A stretch of 64,000 nt of DNA, from IMG/VR virus record IMGVR_UViG_3300028883_000295, positions 1-64,000 of that record; one strand, written 5' to 3'. Within the stretch, counting starts at the first letter, position 1; every line of letters starts with the position of its first letter. Below are positions 52,726 to 59,498 of the stretch, piece after piece. Under the pieces are notes generated by a model that saw only the letters and a list, made by a program, of their open reading frames with translations, searched no databases and was not told the origin of the DNA. The stretch is from a virus. The position numbers and the translations under genes are program-made.

Positions 52726-53106
52726 ATGAATATTAATATATTTAGAGTTAGATATAAAGCCTTATTTCAGGCATATCTAGAGGTATTTATATATTTCATT
52801 TTATATTCTCTCATTTATTCATTTAGATATATCTTCAGGCATAGATATTTTATACCCATCTATTTAAATTCAGACCCCAAGATATATATCCCTAGAGCAT
52901 TTATATCCAGAGATTTATATATATTTGTTTTTACTTTAATTAATATATACTTAAGATATTATAGAACTAGTGATATAGATTCAGATTTATATATAAGATT
53001 CTATAGAACAATAGATTTAGATTCTAATAGATATATAGATTTAGAATTATATAGAACTAGAGATATAAGTTTTACTAGAGATATAGATATATGTTATTTT
53101 ATATAA
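52726..53106 (+). CDS. Doubtful ORF: low-complexity hydrophobic/aromatic protein
   Basis: A 126-residue frame with a TATA box and GGTGAC 7 bases before ATG. The protein is Tyr/Ile/Arg-rich, with two possible membrane spans (~17-35 and ~70-85) and a repeat YRTxDIDS-like tail coded by AT repeats (TATAGAACTAGxGATATAGA). The DNA could instead be an AT-rich repeated origin that is open by chance. Promoter and ribosome site speak for coding, the composition against. Confidence 0.35.
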   Translation: MNINIFRVRYKALFQAYLEVFIYFILYSLIYSFRYIFRHRYFIPIYLNSDPKIYIPRAFISRDLYIFVFTLINIYLRYYRTSDIDSDLYIRFYRTIDLDSNRYIDLELYRTRDISFTRDIDICYFI

Positions 53107-53211
53107 GTGGTTCTATAGTAATACTTCTATGATAATACTACTATAATACTACTTATATATCTACCCCCCTATATAGTTCCCCCCCTTCTTTTACAAAATG
53201 CTGTGTATATC

Positions 53212-53317
53212 GTGATTAGATTTTTGAACTCAAAACTTTTTCTAAATTCTGATTCAAAATCTTTTGCAGATGGTGATTAGATTCCCTTACAAAAGAGGAT
53301 GTAGATAGTGATTAGAT
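53212..53317 (+). repeat. Iterons GTGATTAGAT (three copies)
   Basis: Exact GTGATTAGAT at 53212-53221, 53273-53282 and 53308-53317, plus a related CTGATTCAAAAT at 53250. They sit 50-150 bases before the TATA box of the rightward small-gene operon. Related GTGATT repeats lie at 58338-58387 before another operon, so this is likely a shared operator or initiator site. Confidence 0.6.
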
Positions 53318-53362
53318 ATTTATATTCGATCAAAAATATAAAAGTCCAAGAATAGAATACCC

Positions 53363-53376
53363 AAAAGTATTTAAAC
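53363..53376 (+). promoter_or_regulatory. TATA box of the rightward small-gene operon
   Basis: AAAAGTATTTAAAC gives a BRE-like purine run followed by TATTTAAA, about 45 bases before the first start, which leaves a short leader carrying AGGTGA. Confidence 0.6.
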
Positions 53377-53414
53377 ACATAACCCTTACGGTATCTCAAA
53401 ATTAGGTGAAAAAT

Positions 53415-53624
53415 ATGGAAAAAGAAAACCAAAACCAAGAAGTAGAGGCTGTTGAGAAAGAAACATTTATTTGCACAGAGATGGATTTAAGAAAGGGAAT
53501 TATGGGAGAGATAGTGAAAGAGATTCAGTTATTATCCTATAGTGGCTATGAAAAGATTGATAATATAATTAAAGAGGAATTAAAGAAGTATTACATTGAG
53601 AAATTAAAGAAAGAGGTGAACTAA
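53415..53624 (+). CDS. Small charged protein, first gene of rightward operon
   Basis: A 69-residue Glu/Lys-rich helical protein (EVEAVEKETFICTEMDLRKG, IVKEIQLLSYSGYEKIDNII). ATG at 53415 lies 5 bases after AGGTGA and is preferred to the overlapping GTG at 53406. No family recognised. Confidence 0.65.
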   Translation: MEKENQNQEVEAVEKETFICTEMDLRKGIMGEIVKEIQLLSYSGYEKIDNIIKEELKKYYIEKLKKEVN

Positions 53625-53861
53625 ATGCAAACATATAAAACAACTGTGGTCTGTGATTGTGGAGAGGCAATTGAATTAGAGGTCTGTTTGATGAACGCAT
53701 CTTTCTATGATGCTTGTGGAGGTGTAAAAACAGAATATAAGGTGATTAAAGAATCTTGTGAATGTTCAAAAGAAAATCTAACAGATAAAATCTGGAAACA
53801 GAATGTCTATGAGGAAAAAAATAAATTAGTTGAAGATGAATTAAAGCCAGAGGTGGATTAA
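53625..53861 (+). CDS. Small Cys-pair protein
   Basis: A 78-residue protein with CDCG (10-13) and CECS near residue 50, a likely zinc site. Starts directly after the preceding TAA, with GAGGTGA 5 bases earlier. Function unknown. Confidence 0.65.
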   Translation: MQTYKTTVVCDCGEAIELEVCLMNASFYDACGGVKTEYKVIKESCECSKENLTDKIWKQNVYEEKNKLVEDELKPEVD

Positions 53862-54020
53862 ATGGACAGATATACCAAATCAGATATAACTAGACTAAAG
53901 AATCTTCTTTATCTTTATCGTGATTATATCATAACCAATCTAGCCACCAAAGAAACAATCACTAGTGTAATTGTAGAGGTTGATGAATCTATTGAGTTCT
54001 TAATTAAGGGGTTGGATTAA
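53862..54020 (+). CDS. Small helical protein
   Basis: A 52-residue protein (MDRYTKSDITRLKNLLYLYRDYII...VEVDESIEFLIKGLD), start directly after the preceding TAA, preceded by GAGGTGG. No family recognised; real by spacing and codon style. Confidence 0.55.
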   Translation: MDRYTKSDITRLKNLLYLYRDYIITNLATKETITSVIVEVDESIEFLIKGLD

Positions 54021-54179
54021 ATGAGATTTGAAATAGATACAGTTCAGAGGCTATATAAGACATATCACAGGATTCATATATATTCTAATGAAGGAGAGTT
54101 ATTAGATTTCCTAGATACAGAGGCAGATGAACTAAAGCAACTACAGAGCAAGATAAATGAACATCTAGGAGGTGATTAA
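54021..54179 (+). CDS. Small helical protein
   Basis: A 52-residue protein: MRFEIDTVQRLYKTYHRIHIYSNEG followed by an acidic helix. Adjacent stop-start junctions on both sides. Function unknown. Confidence 0.55.
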   Translation: MRFEIDTVQRLYKTYHRIHIYSNEGELLDFLDTEADELKQLQSKINEHLGGD

Positions 54180-54350
54180 GTGAAATCTTATGACATTGTT
54201 GGATATATTGAAGAATCAGATATATATTGTCCTGAATGTGCTAAAGATAAATCTACCCCAATCTTTGCAGGTGATGAGTTCGAATGCAAACAGTATTGTG
54301 GAAATTGTTATACTGAATTAGATGTTAATGTATATGGAGAGGATGATTAA
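54180..54350 (+). CDS. Small zinc-ribbon protein (GTG start)
   Basis: A 56-residue protein with CPEC near 17 and C-x3-YCGNC near 40, a four-cysteine zinc ribbon. GTG lies immediately after the previous TAA, with GAGGTGATTAA before it. Function unknown. Confidence 0.6.
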   Translation: MKSYDIVGYIEESDIYCPECAKDKSTPIFAGDEFECKQYCGNCYTELDVNVYGEDD

Positions 54351-54767
54351 ATGGTCAAGAGAACAGTTGAAATAGATGATACACTAGAGGAAACAGTTGA
54401 GTGTGTAAAATATGACCTCAGACATGACTTTATTGATTATTTAAAGGAAAATCCAGAGATAGAGGACTTTGATGAATACTACAAAGATAGCGATATGATA
54501 CATGAAATAGTTGATTCTGCTGTCCCGATATATTACTCTGAAATTGATGGACTTTACTACCTCTATGGTGATGAATTTGAGGAGGCATATCAAAATGCAG
54601 GGATTGGAGATGGAACAGAGGATAATCACAGGCAAGTGACTATCTATTGCTATCTAGAGGAACAGGCATTTGACTACCTCAGGGAACTAGAGGATTTGTT
54701 TGATGAATTCGTTGATGAGAAAAATGGTATAAAAAAGTTGATTAAAGAACTAGAGGAGGAGAATTAA
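54351..54767 (+). CDS. Acidic helical protein
   Basis: A 138-residue very acidic protein (EIDDTLEETVECVKYDLRHDFIDYL, QVTIYCYLEEQAFDYLRELEDL). Could be a DNA mimic or a partner-binding protein by charge, but no family is recognised. Coupled stop-start junctions. Confidence 0.65.
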   Translation: MVKRTVEIDDTLEETVECVKYDLRHDFIDYLKENPEIEDFDEYYKDSDMIHEIVDSAVPIYYSEIDGLYYLYGDEFEEAYQNAGIGDGTEDNHRQVTIYCYLEEQAFDYLRELEDLFDEFVDEKNGIKKLIKELEEEN

Positions 54768-55022
54768 ATGGTCAAGTGTCCTTATTGTGATGAAGAAATA
54801 ACCTCATTAACTCATTTAGTGAGTGAGGGTTATACTGCATATGATGTTGTTTCTGGGAATATCGTTGAGGAGGAAATAAACCTTCAGGAATTCATAGATT
54901 CAACAAATGTATATCATTGCCCAATTTGTTATATGTATCTATTTGATTATATCTCTGAATCAGACCTAAAAAAACTCTATGATGGAACACTAACACAGGA
55001 GGAATTTGATAAATATGTATAG
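54768..55022 (+). CDS. Small zinc-ribbon protein
   Basis: An 84-residue protein with CPYC (4-7) and HCPICYMY near residue 50. Starts with VKCPYCDEEITSLTHL, a common archaeal zinc-ribbon opening. Function unknown. Confidence 0.7.
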   Translation: MVKCPYCDEEITSLTHLVSEGYTAYDVVSGNIVEEEINLQEFIDSTNVYHCPICYMYLFDYISESDLKKLYDGTLTQEEFDKYV

Positions 55023-55146
55023 AGATACCTATCAATCATTAGAGAATTTGTTTGTAGATGTTGCACAGTTGATTCTTGATAATTACGGTGTTTCAATTGA
55101 TGACTTACATGACATTCTAAAGGACAGATTAGAATTAATTGACTAA
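55015..55146 (+). CDS. Small acidic protein, end of operon
   Basis: A 43-residue protein (YQSLENLFVDVAQLILDNYGVSIDDLHDILKDRL) overlapping the previous gene by 8 bases. Last gene before the terminator hairpin. Confidence 0.5.
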   Translation: MYRDTYQSLENLFVDVAQLILDNYGVSIDDLHDILKDRLELID

Positions 55147-55154
55147 ACAGCCTA

Positions 55155-55201
55155 AGGTGAGGGGTTTCCTTGTTTTCCTCTCACCTAATCGTTTTTTTTT
55201 T
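55155..55201 (+). terminator. Hairpin terminator with T-tract
   Basis: Arms AGGTGAGGGG (55155-55164) and CCTCTCACCT (55177-55186) pair over 10 bp with one G-T pair; a tract of ten T follows at 55192-55201. Ends the rightward small-gene operon. Confidence 0.8.
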
Positions 55202-55229
55202 GAATCTTATTTTTATTCAAGATCAAAAT

Positions 55230-55345
55230 AAAAACACCAAAGAGCAATGCTGAGGCACTTTAATCTTACCCTTACCTAACCATAGGGTGAGAGAGATATG
55301 CTCTCAGAATCCATCTATGACAATCCTCAGAGGTTCTGCTTCATC
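55230..55345 (-). repeat. Structured repeat element, copy C1 (pseudoknot RNA candidate)
   Basis: On the - strand, stem 1 is CTGAGG/CCTCAG (55330-55325 with 55255-55250); crossing stem 2 GAGAGC/GCTCTT (55305-55300 with 55245-55240). Shares CTGAGGATTG, TATGGTTAGGTAAGGGT, AAAGTGCCTCAGCATTGCTCTTTGG with copies B, C2 and A. One of a tandem pair between two convergent operons. Confidence 0.78.
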
Positions 55346-55419
55346 ACTAGAAACCCCACATCCAGAGTGCATACTTATCGACAATTGCAGTAGAACATAT
55401 AGGCATATTCCAGAATCTT

Positions 55420-55535
55420 CATTTTAAGCCATTCTGAGCCACTTTAATGTTCACCCTTACTCTACCATTAGGAAGAAAAGATATTGCGTCAGCGTTGCTC
55501 TCTGTCAATCCTCAGGCAAATCTAGAGGGTATCCT
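55420..55535 (-). repeat. Structured repeat element, copy C2
   Basis: On the - strand, stem 1 CTGAG/CTCAG (55515-55511 with 55438-55434). The boxes CTGAGGATTGACAGAGAGC and CTAATGGTAGAGTAAGGGTGAA are nearly identical to copy B, while stem 2 is weak here (GAGC/GCTT). Tandem with C1, 75 bases apart. Confidence 0.75.
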
Positions 55536-55554
55536 AGACCCAGATTCTATATCT

Positions 55555-55573
55555 AAAAAAAAAAAAAGAAAAA
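55555..55573 (-). terminator. U-tract terminator of the leftward small-gene operon
   Basis: On the - strand, 13 consecutive T preceded by CTTTTTC lie a few bases past the last gene's stop, an archaeal-type U-rich terminator without clear stem. Copies C1/C2 start just after it. Confidence 0.6.
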
Positions 55574-55579
55574 GAGAAT

Positions 55580-55777
55580 TTAATTAATGATTTGAAACGT
55601 CAATCCATATCTCTCTAGATTCTTAACGAATCCATCATCTTTATTATATCCATTAATGTGTTCTTTTTGTTCTTCAAGATATTCAACTATATCATCTGCT
55701 GTTCCAAACCAAGCAACATAACTACTATCACCACTATCAAATATCCTGTATATTGTTTCTAATTGACATATTCTCAT
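55580..55777 (-). CDS. Small protein of the leftward early operon
   Basis: A 65-residue protein (IYRIFDSGDSSYVAWFGTADDIVEYLEEQKEH), perhaps a small alpha/beta fold. Last gene of a leftward operon of very small proteins. Function unknown. Confidence 0.6.
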   Translation of the reverse strand: MRICQLETIYRIFDSGDSSYVAWFGTADDIVEYLEEQKEHINGYNKDDGFVKNLERYGLTFQIIN

Positions 55778-55796
55778 TCTTCACTCACCTCATAAA

Positions 55797-56009
55797 TTAT
55801 TTTCTATATTTCTCCAGAATCCCTCTTGACATAGTTTCAAATCCCTTAAATATCTCTTTTCCATCATCATATGCTTTGTAATATGCTTCTAAATCATAGG
55901 GGAAATCAGGTTTCTCTTGACATTCACAACAGAATCCTAGTTCATTTCCATCTTCACCCATCATAAATTCTTTACCACAGAGAATGCAATAATCTACATC
56001 TTCACACAT
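55797..56009 (-). CDS. Small zinc-ribbon protein
   Basis: A 70-residue protein with CILCGKEF (8-15) and CCECQ near 28, then an acidic/aromatic helical tail. Typical short zinc ribbon. Function unknown. Confidence 0.65.
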   Translation of the reverse strand: MCEDVDYCILCGKEFMMGEDGNELGFCCECQEKPDFPYDLEAYYKAYDDGKEIFKGFETMSRGILEKYRK

Positions 56010-56195
56010 CTATTCCACATCCTGTGACTTTAAATGTTCAAGTATATCCTGAAATTCCCAGTCATAGAATTCATCTATACAGACAGGATACCAACCCTCT
56101 GAATATCTATCTTCATCATTAGCCTCCTGAATGTATCTATCATACTCTCCAATCAAGAGCATAAGTTCTGATTTAGATATATCTGAAGGAATCAT
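56010..56195 (-). CDS. Small acidic protein
   Basis: A 61-residue acidic protein (SKSELMLLIGEYDRYIQEANDEDRY). Stop and start adjoin neighbours on both sides. No family recognised. Confidence 0.55.
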   Translation of the reverse strand: MIPSDISKSELMLLIGEYDRYIQEANDEDRYSEGWYPVCIDEFYDWEFQDILEHLKSQDVE

Positions 56196-56465
56196 CTAGT
56201 AATCACCTTCTTCAGTAAATACAATCTTGCCATTTAAATATACATTGAAAACTTCAGCCTCAAAGTAATCTTCCACATGTTTCTTTGCCTCCTCTATGGA
56301 TTTAGCCTCAAATTCTTCAGCACAATTGCCATCTAACCATCCATCTGGCTCTATCCAATGGTGGACATAAGGATATGAATCTAGTATCTTCTTAATACCT
56401 TCTTCAGCAGTATCTCCCCAATTCTCTGGATTATGACATTCTGTCCAACTAATAGTGAATTTCAT
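56196..56465 (-). CDS. Small conserved-looking alpha/beta protein
   Basis: An 89-residue protein: MKFTISWTECHNPENWGDTAEEG...EFEAKSIEEAKKHVEDYFEAEVFNVYLNGKIVF. The beta-alpha-beta pattern is ferredoxin-like. Function unknown. ATGA overlap with the gene upstream. Confidence 0.6.
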   Translation of the reverse strand: MKFTISWTECHNPENWGDTAEEGIKKILDSYPYVHHWIEPDGWLDGNCAEEFEAKSIEEAKKHVEDYFEAEVFNVYLNGKIVFTEEGDY

Positions 56466-56569
56466 TCTTCAACCTCCTCATCCATAAGACACATTTCATT
56501 TGGACAATAGAAATATCCTTTCTTATCTGGAATCTCTAGCATTTCACTACCACAAGCCCAACATTTCAT
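56462..56569 (-). CDS. 35-residue zinc-ribbon peptide
   Basis: MKCWACGSEML...YFYCPNEMCLMDEE gives two CxxC-type pairs (C-x2-C, C-x4-C) in a minimal zinc ribbon. Preceded by GGTGATTGA; ends in an ATGA overlap. Confidence 0.5.
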   Translation of the reverse strand: MKCWACGSEMLEIPDKKGYFYCPNEMCLMDEEVEE

Positions 56570-56710
56570 TCAATCACCCACCAAAGTCTTAACTCTTTTC
56601 AAATCTGGATTCATGTCTACCACTTCAAATTCAATATCATCTAGCCAGAAGGTATCACCTATCTGGAAATCAGATTTAGATACAGCATTTATAAATTCTT
56701 CTATCTTCAT
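56570..56710 (-). CDS. Small beta protein
   Basis: A 46-residue product (KIEEFINAVSKSDFQIGDTFWLDDIEFEVVDMNPDLKRVK), reading like a small beta-barrel (KOW/DUF2158 style). GGTGATAGG precedes ATG. Stop adjoins next start. Confidence 0.5.
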   Translation of the reverse strand: MKIEEFINAVSKSDFQIGDTFWLDDIEFEVVDMNPDLKRVKTLVGD

Positions 56711-56714
56711 CCTA

Positions 56715-56879
56715 TCACCCATCACACCTGAATGTAAGTTCTCTTTCTATTCCCAGAATCCTAGAGAGTGCTTGAACTTCATCATCTGAACTGTCTTTGC
56801 CATGTGTAAGATAATTCCAGAGTTCATCAAATTCCTTCATCAATTCCTCATTAGTCATATCTTCATAATCTTTGCTCAT
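56715..56879 (-). CDS. Small acidic helical protein
   Basis: A 54-residue protein (YEDMTNEELMKEFDELWNYLTHGKDSSDDEVQALSRIL). Function unknown; codons and spacing match its neighbours. Confidence 0.5.
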   Translation of the reverse strand: MSKDYEDMTNEELMKEFDELWNYLTHGKDSSDDEVQALSRILGIERELTFRCDG

Positions 56880-56884
56880 TCATA

Positions 56885-57448
56885 TCACCAACTAGAATGA
56901 TAATATAATTCATAATCATCAGGCAATTTAAGACACCTCTCAATGATTTCAATAGTCAGTTCAATATCTTTCATATACCATTGGTCATAATCAGTAGAGC
57001 CAAAGAAGAACCCTTCCTCTGTTGGTAAGAGCCTCTGTGCAGTAGTTGAATCAACTATATATTCACCTGCTTCAAGTATAGGAACTCTCCCACTTTCCTC
57101 TATTCTATATCCATTAGTAACTGTTCCCTCTCTCATCTCTGAATCTTTAACTACCTGCTTACATAGTTCTAATAGTTCTTTTAATTGTTCTCTAGATACA
57201 TAACTATCTCTGCAATCATCATTTCCATCCTGACAGTTATCCACAAACCACTTGTGTATATGATTAGCCTTTCTCCAATAGCCTACCTCATGCCTGATAG
57301 TTATACTGTCTAAGTTATCTGTCTTAATCATCTCTGGAAATATATCTCTAATCTGCTGATTCTCTGGATTAATCACTTTCTTGTGGTCTTTAGTGTAGTC
57401 ATATCCTGAAATATACTTTTCTGCATACAGATACATATCTAATCCCAT
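56885..57448 (-). CDS. Conserved phage hypothetical protein (MGLDMYLYAEKY type)
   Basis: A 187-residue protein beginning MGLDMYLYAEKYISG, with EVGYWRKANHIHKWFVDNCQDGNDDC, VSREQLKELLELCKQV and TEEGFFFGSTDYDQWYMKDIELT. I recognise this family as widespread in phages of bacteria and archaea; its function is not established. It is the longest and best conserved gene of the leftward early operon. Confidence 0.82.
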   Translation of the reverse strand: MGLDMYLYAEKYISGYDYTKDHKKVINPENQQIRDIFPEMIKTDNLDSITIRHEVGYWRKANHIHKWFVDNCQDGNDDCRDSYVSREQLKELLELCKQVVKDSEMREGTVTNGYRIEESGRVPILEAGEYIVDSTTAQRLLPTEEGFFFGSTDYDQWYMKDIELTIEIIERCLKLPDDYELYYHSSW

Positions 57449-57616
57449 TTATTTCACCTTCTCTAATTTAGATATTAAATCTTTCAGGAAAGATATATCT
57501 TCTTTCCATTCATCATCATTATTGTAACCATCTTTTGAAGTTTCAGCAATTTCTAATTCTGTAATCATAGCCCAATAAATTCTCTTTAATTCTTCACCTG
57601 TTAAGTCTAATTCCAT
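57449..57616 (-). CDS. Small helical protein
   Basis: A 55-residue acidic protein (MELDLTGEELKRIYWAMITELEIAETSKDGY...EDISFLKDLISKLEKVK). Such short E-L-x-x-I-Y-x-A repeats occur in helix-pair phage proteins. Stop adjoins the next start. Confidence 0.55.
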   Translation of the reverse strand: MELDLTGEELKRIYWAMITELEIAETSKDGYNNDDEWKEDISFLKDLISKLEKVK

Positions 57617-57823
57617 CTATTGTTCCCCCTCTGGATAATATTCTAATCTAGTTCTACATTTAGCACATATCTGTTCAAATTCTACATTATCTATATTAGA
57701 ATCATATAGAGCATAGTAAGTTCCATCCCATTCTCTTTGTTCTTCAATAGGCTCTGTGTACATCTCAATTATCTTATCTGGATATACTTTACATTGTGGA
57801 CAATAAAGAACTTTCTTATTCAT
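57617..57823 (-). CDS. Small zinc-ribbon protein
   Basis: A 68-residue protein starting MNKKVLYCPQCKVYP, with a second pair CAKCRTRLEYYP. The ATG at 57823 follows GAGGTGA by 7 bases; a longer frame beginning with TTG is rejected. One-base overlap with upstream stop. Confidence 0.6.
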   Translation of the reverse strand: MNKKVLYCPQCKVYPDKIIEMYTEPIEEQREWDGTYYALYDSNIDNVEFEQICAKCRTRLEYYPEGEQ

Positions 57824-57942
57824 TATTCTTTCACCTCTGCTAAAGTCATTATAAATTCCTTCCATGTAAGTCCACTTGCCTCTTTTGGAACATTCAATCT
57901 ATCAAACTCTGAATCTTCTAGATGTAGTTTAATCATTTTCAT
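57823..57942 (-). CDS. 39-residue VapB/antitoxin-like peptide
   Basis: MKMIKLHLEDSEFDRLNVP followed by TWKEFIMTLAEVKE resembles the short ribbon-type proteins/antitoxins of archaea (VxLxxxxxxxLxxxK...SWxEFI). It overlaps the upstream gene end by 14 bases. Assignment is by pattern only. Confidence 0.4.
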   Translation of the reverse strand: MKMIKLHLEDSEFDRLNVPKEASGLTWKEFIMTLAEVKE

Positions 57943-58240
57943 ATTCAAATCCCTCCTCATTAAAGAATACATCTCTAGCAAAGTATAGATATTCTTCTTC
58001 ATCTTCAATGATTCCATCATCTTTCTCTAATCCTGCTTTCTCTAGAATAGGTCTAACTACTTCCCAGAGCCTATCATTCAATACTTCATCTAGATAATCC
58101 ATTTCGCCTTCAACAGCTTCTTTTATTTGTTCTTTCAAATTTCTTGGTATTTTCAATATATCACAAACCACCCTAATGCGTTTGGGGTATATAAACCTTC
58201 CTACTGACTTACCTACTGCCGAAAATGTATATAAACTCAT
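57929..58240 (-). CDS. Small regulatory-type protein, first of the leftward operon
   Basis: A frame of up to 103 residues (CDILKIPRNLKEQIKEAVEGEMDYLDEVL...DEEEYLYFARDVFF). Its first ~23 codons contain TATA-like sequences. Leaderless translation from GTG at 58171, about 25 bases after TTTATATACC, is an alternative start that yields ~80 residues. Neither start has a Shine-Dalgarno site. Function unknown. Confidence 0.55.
   Translation of the reverse strand: MSLYTFSAVGKSVGRFIYPKRIRVVCDILKIPRNLKEQIKEAVEGEMDYLDEVLNDRLWEVVRPILEKAGLEKDDGIIEDEEEYLYFARDVFFNEEGFEYEND
58179..58193 (-). promoter_or_regulatory. Leftward promoter box TATATACCCCAAACG
   Basis: Read on the - strand, TATATACCCCAAACG follows GGTT and is matched by TATATACCCCAAATG at 58417-58431 on the + strand. 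A pair of divergent promoters with a shared box controlling the two flanking operons. Confidence 0.5.
58226..58236 (+). promoter_or_regulatory. Rightward TATA-like box for a possible leaderless ORF
   Basis: TGTATATAAAC lies ~31 bases before the ATG at 58260, the distance expected for a leaderless archaeal transcript. Confidence 0.35.
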
Positions 58241-58259
58241 GCTCTATTAGGGTATCAGA

Positions 58260-58439
58260 ATGAAAGACAGAATCTCAATCATATACACCAAAGTAAATGG
58301 ATTTGATGGATTGGTGTATGTAAATAAGAAACTACATCGTGATTCAAAAGATTCACAAAAGGTGATTAGGAATCGTGATTCAGATTCTTGGAGAGATTCT
58401 TCTGAATCAAAAACTATATATACCCCAAATGACATATAG
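58260..58439 (+). CDS. Doubtful 59-residue ORF over the iteron region
   Basis: A frame with possible leaderless start. The product (MKDRISIIYTKVNGFDGLVYV, then Asp/Ser/Arg-rich) crosses GTGATT repeats, which shape its second half. It could be a real small regulator or just an open frame over an operator array. Confidence 0.3.
   Translation: MKDRISIIYTKVNGFDGLVYVNKKLHRDSKDSQKVIRNRDSDSWRDSSESKTIYTPNDI
58338..58387 (+). repeat. GTGATT iterons upstream of the second rightward operon
   Basis: GTGATTCA at 58339, GTGATTAGG at 58362, GTGATTCAGATTC at 58375 and an inverted TGAATCA near 58403. They share the GTGATTA/C core with the array at 53212-53317 and precede the TATA box at 58415. Confidence 0.55.
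58415..58431 (+). promoter_or_regulatory. Rightward promoter box CTATATATACCCCAAATG
   Basis: CTATATATACCCCAAATG, with AAAAA upstream as BRE, is ~45-60 bases before the start at 58476 and mirrors the leftward box at 58179-58193. Confidence 0.5.
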
Positions 58440-58475
58440 GTATATGAAAAAACACATAAAAAAGGTGATTAGAAA

Positions 58476-58640
58476 ATGAAGAGAAAAATGTATTCACTAG
58501 CAGAAGAAATTGGAATAGTCTTTAAGCAAGGCTGGAGGCAGATGAATGAACACCAACAGAATCAGATAGTTAAGGCTCTGACTCTGAAGAATCGAGAAGA
58601 TGTAGAACATGTATTAGATAGTTTGGAGAAGTTGAAATGA
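58476..58640 (+). CDS. Small basic helical protein
   Basis: A 54-residue protein (MYSLAEEIGIVFKQGWRQMNEHQQNQIVKALTLKNRED). ATG follows AAAGGTGATTAGAAA. First gene of the second rightward operon. No family recognised; HTH-like helices possible. Confidence 0.55.
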   Translation: MKRKMYSLAEEIGIVFKQGWRQMNEHQQNQIVKALTLKNREDVEHVLDSLEKLK

Positions 58641-58717
58641 AACTCACATATGAGCAAGAGGATCTGATTCTAGAGCAAGGATTAGAGAGATGGAGGAAAG
58701 AAAGAGATGAAAGTTAG
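58637..58717 (+). CDS. 26-residue peptide
   Basis: MKLTYEQEDLILEQGLERWRKERDES, ATGA overlap upstream and 11-base overlap downstream. Supported only by the overlap pattern. Confidence 0.35.
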   Translation: MKLTYEQEDLILEQGLERWRKERDES

Positions 58718-58883
58718 GGATTATGCAGAATGTCTGTTCATGGATTGGTCTAAAGAGGCACTGGTAGATGTGATTCTGGATAAGATGACTAAAGCAGATA
58801 TGATTCAGTTCATTATGGGACAAGACTTGAATGCAGATAAGAATCTAGTTGAGTGTGATGACCTGGAGCTTGGGGATTTATGA
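58707..58883 (+). CDS. Small protein
   Basis: A 58-residue protein (MKVRDYAECLFMDWSKEALVDVILDKMTKADMIQFIMGQ), probably all-helical. Overlaps both neighbours. Function unknown. Confidence 0.5.
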   Translation: MKVRDYAECLFMDWSKEALVDVILDKMTKADMIQFIMGQDLNADKNLVECDDLELGDL

Positions 58884-58933
58884 AAAAGAAGATTCCAGAA
58901 GTGATTGAGATAGTGTTTGTTCAGGAGATGTGA
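58880..58933 (+). CDS. 17-residue peptide (translational coupler?)
   Basis: MKKKIPEVIEIVFVQEM, with ATGA overlap upstream and GTGA overlap downstream. May serve only to couple translation. Confidence 0.3.
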   Translation: MKKKIPEVIEIVFVQEM

Positions 58934-59370
58934 TAATTATCCAAACATTCCTACCATATGAAGATTTTGAAGAGACTGCTAAATGTCTGGACTATAGAAG
59001 ATTAGGTAAACAGAGAATTGAAGCAAAGCAAATAATTAATCTATTAGAGAAACATGACAGGGGAGAAGATATATCTAAGGAACCATGGGGTAATCATCCT
59101 GCTGTAAAGATGTGGATGGGATGCACACTTGCCTTGAAGATATACTACAATGCAATAGTTCAAGAATGGATTGATAGAGGATACAAGAATACTCTATCTC
59201 TATATCATATAGAAAGAGGTCAATGCTACAGAATACCTGATGTGATGGGAAATCAAGAGTTCCATGATTCACATAGGTCTAATCTGCTGAGAAAGGACAA
59301 GGAGTTCTACTCTAAATATGGATGGAATGTTCCAGATGATTTAAAGTATATATGGAGAGTGAAGAAATGA
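58930..59370 (+). CDS. Pyrimidine-dimer glycosylase-like protein
   Basis: A 146-residue protein: QTFLPYEDFEETAKCLDYRRLGKQRIEAKQIINLLE, PWGNHPAVKMWMGCTLALKIYYNAIVQEWIDRGYKNT, and the end KDKEFYSKYGWNVPDDLKYIW. I recognise this layout from phage genes annotated as pyrimidine dimer DNA glycosylase/endonuclease V relatives, enzymes that remove UV photoproducts. GTG start in GTGA overlap. Activity itself is not shown; another nucleic-acid role is possible. Confidence 0.68.
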   Translation: MIIIQTFLPYEDFEETAKCLDYRRLGKQRIEAKQIINLLEKHDRGEDISKEPWGNHPAVKMWMGCTLALKIYYNAIVQEWIDRGYKNTLSLYHIERGQCYRIPDVMGNQEFHDSHRSNLLRKDKEFYSKYGWNVPDDLKYIWRVKK

Positions 59371-59498
59371 GCAAGAAATGGAGAAGAATCATTGCTATAA
59401 TCATGACACTTATTCTGATATTCCTAATCATCACTGTTCTTGGAGGAGATGGATCTTCAATCAATAGTGCAGAGATAGGTCAAGGATATGGAGTGTGA
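59367..59498 (+). CDS. Small single-span membrane protein
   Basis: A 43-residue protein: basic MSKKWRR, then hydrophobic IIAIIMTLILIFLIITVLGG, then a short polar tail. ATGA overlap upstream, GTGA downstream. Confidence 0.6.
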   Translation: MSKKWRRIIAIIMTLILIFLIITVLGGDGSSINSAEIGQGYGV

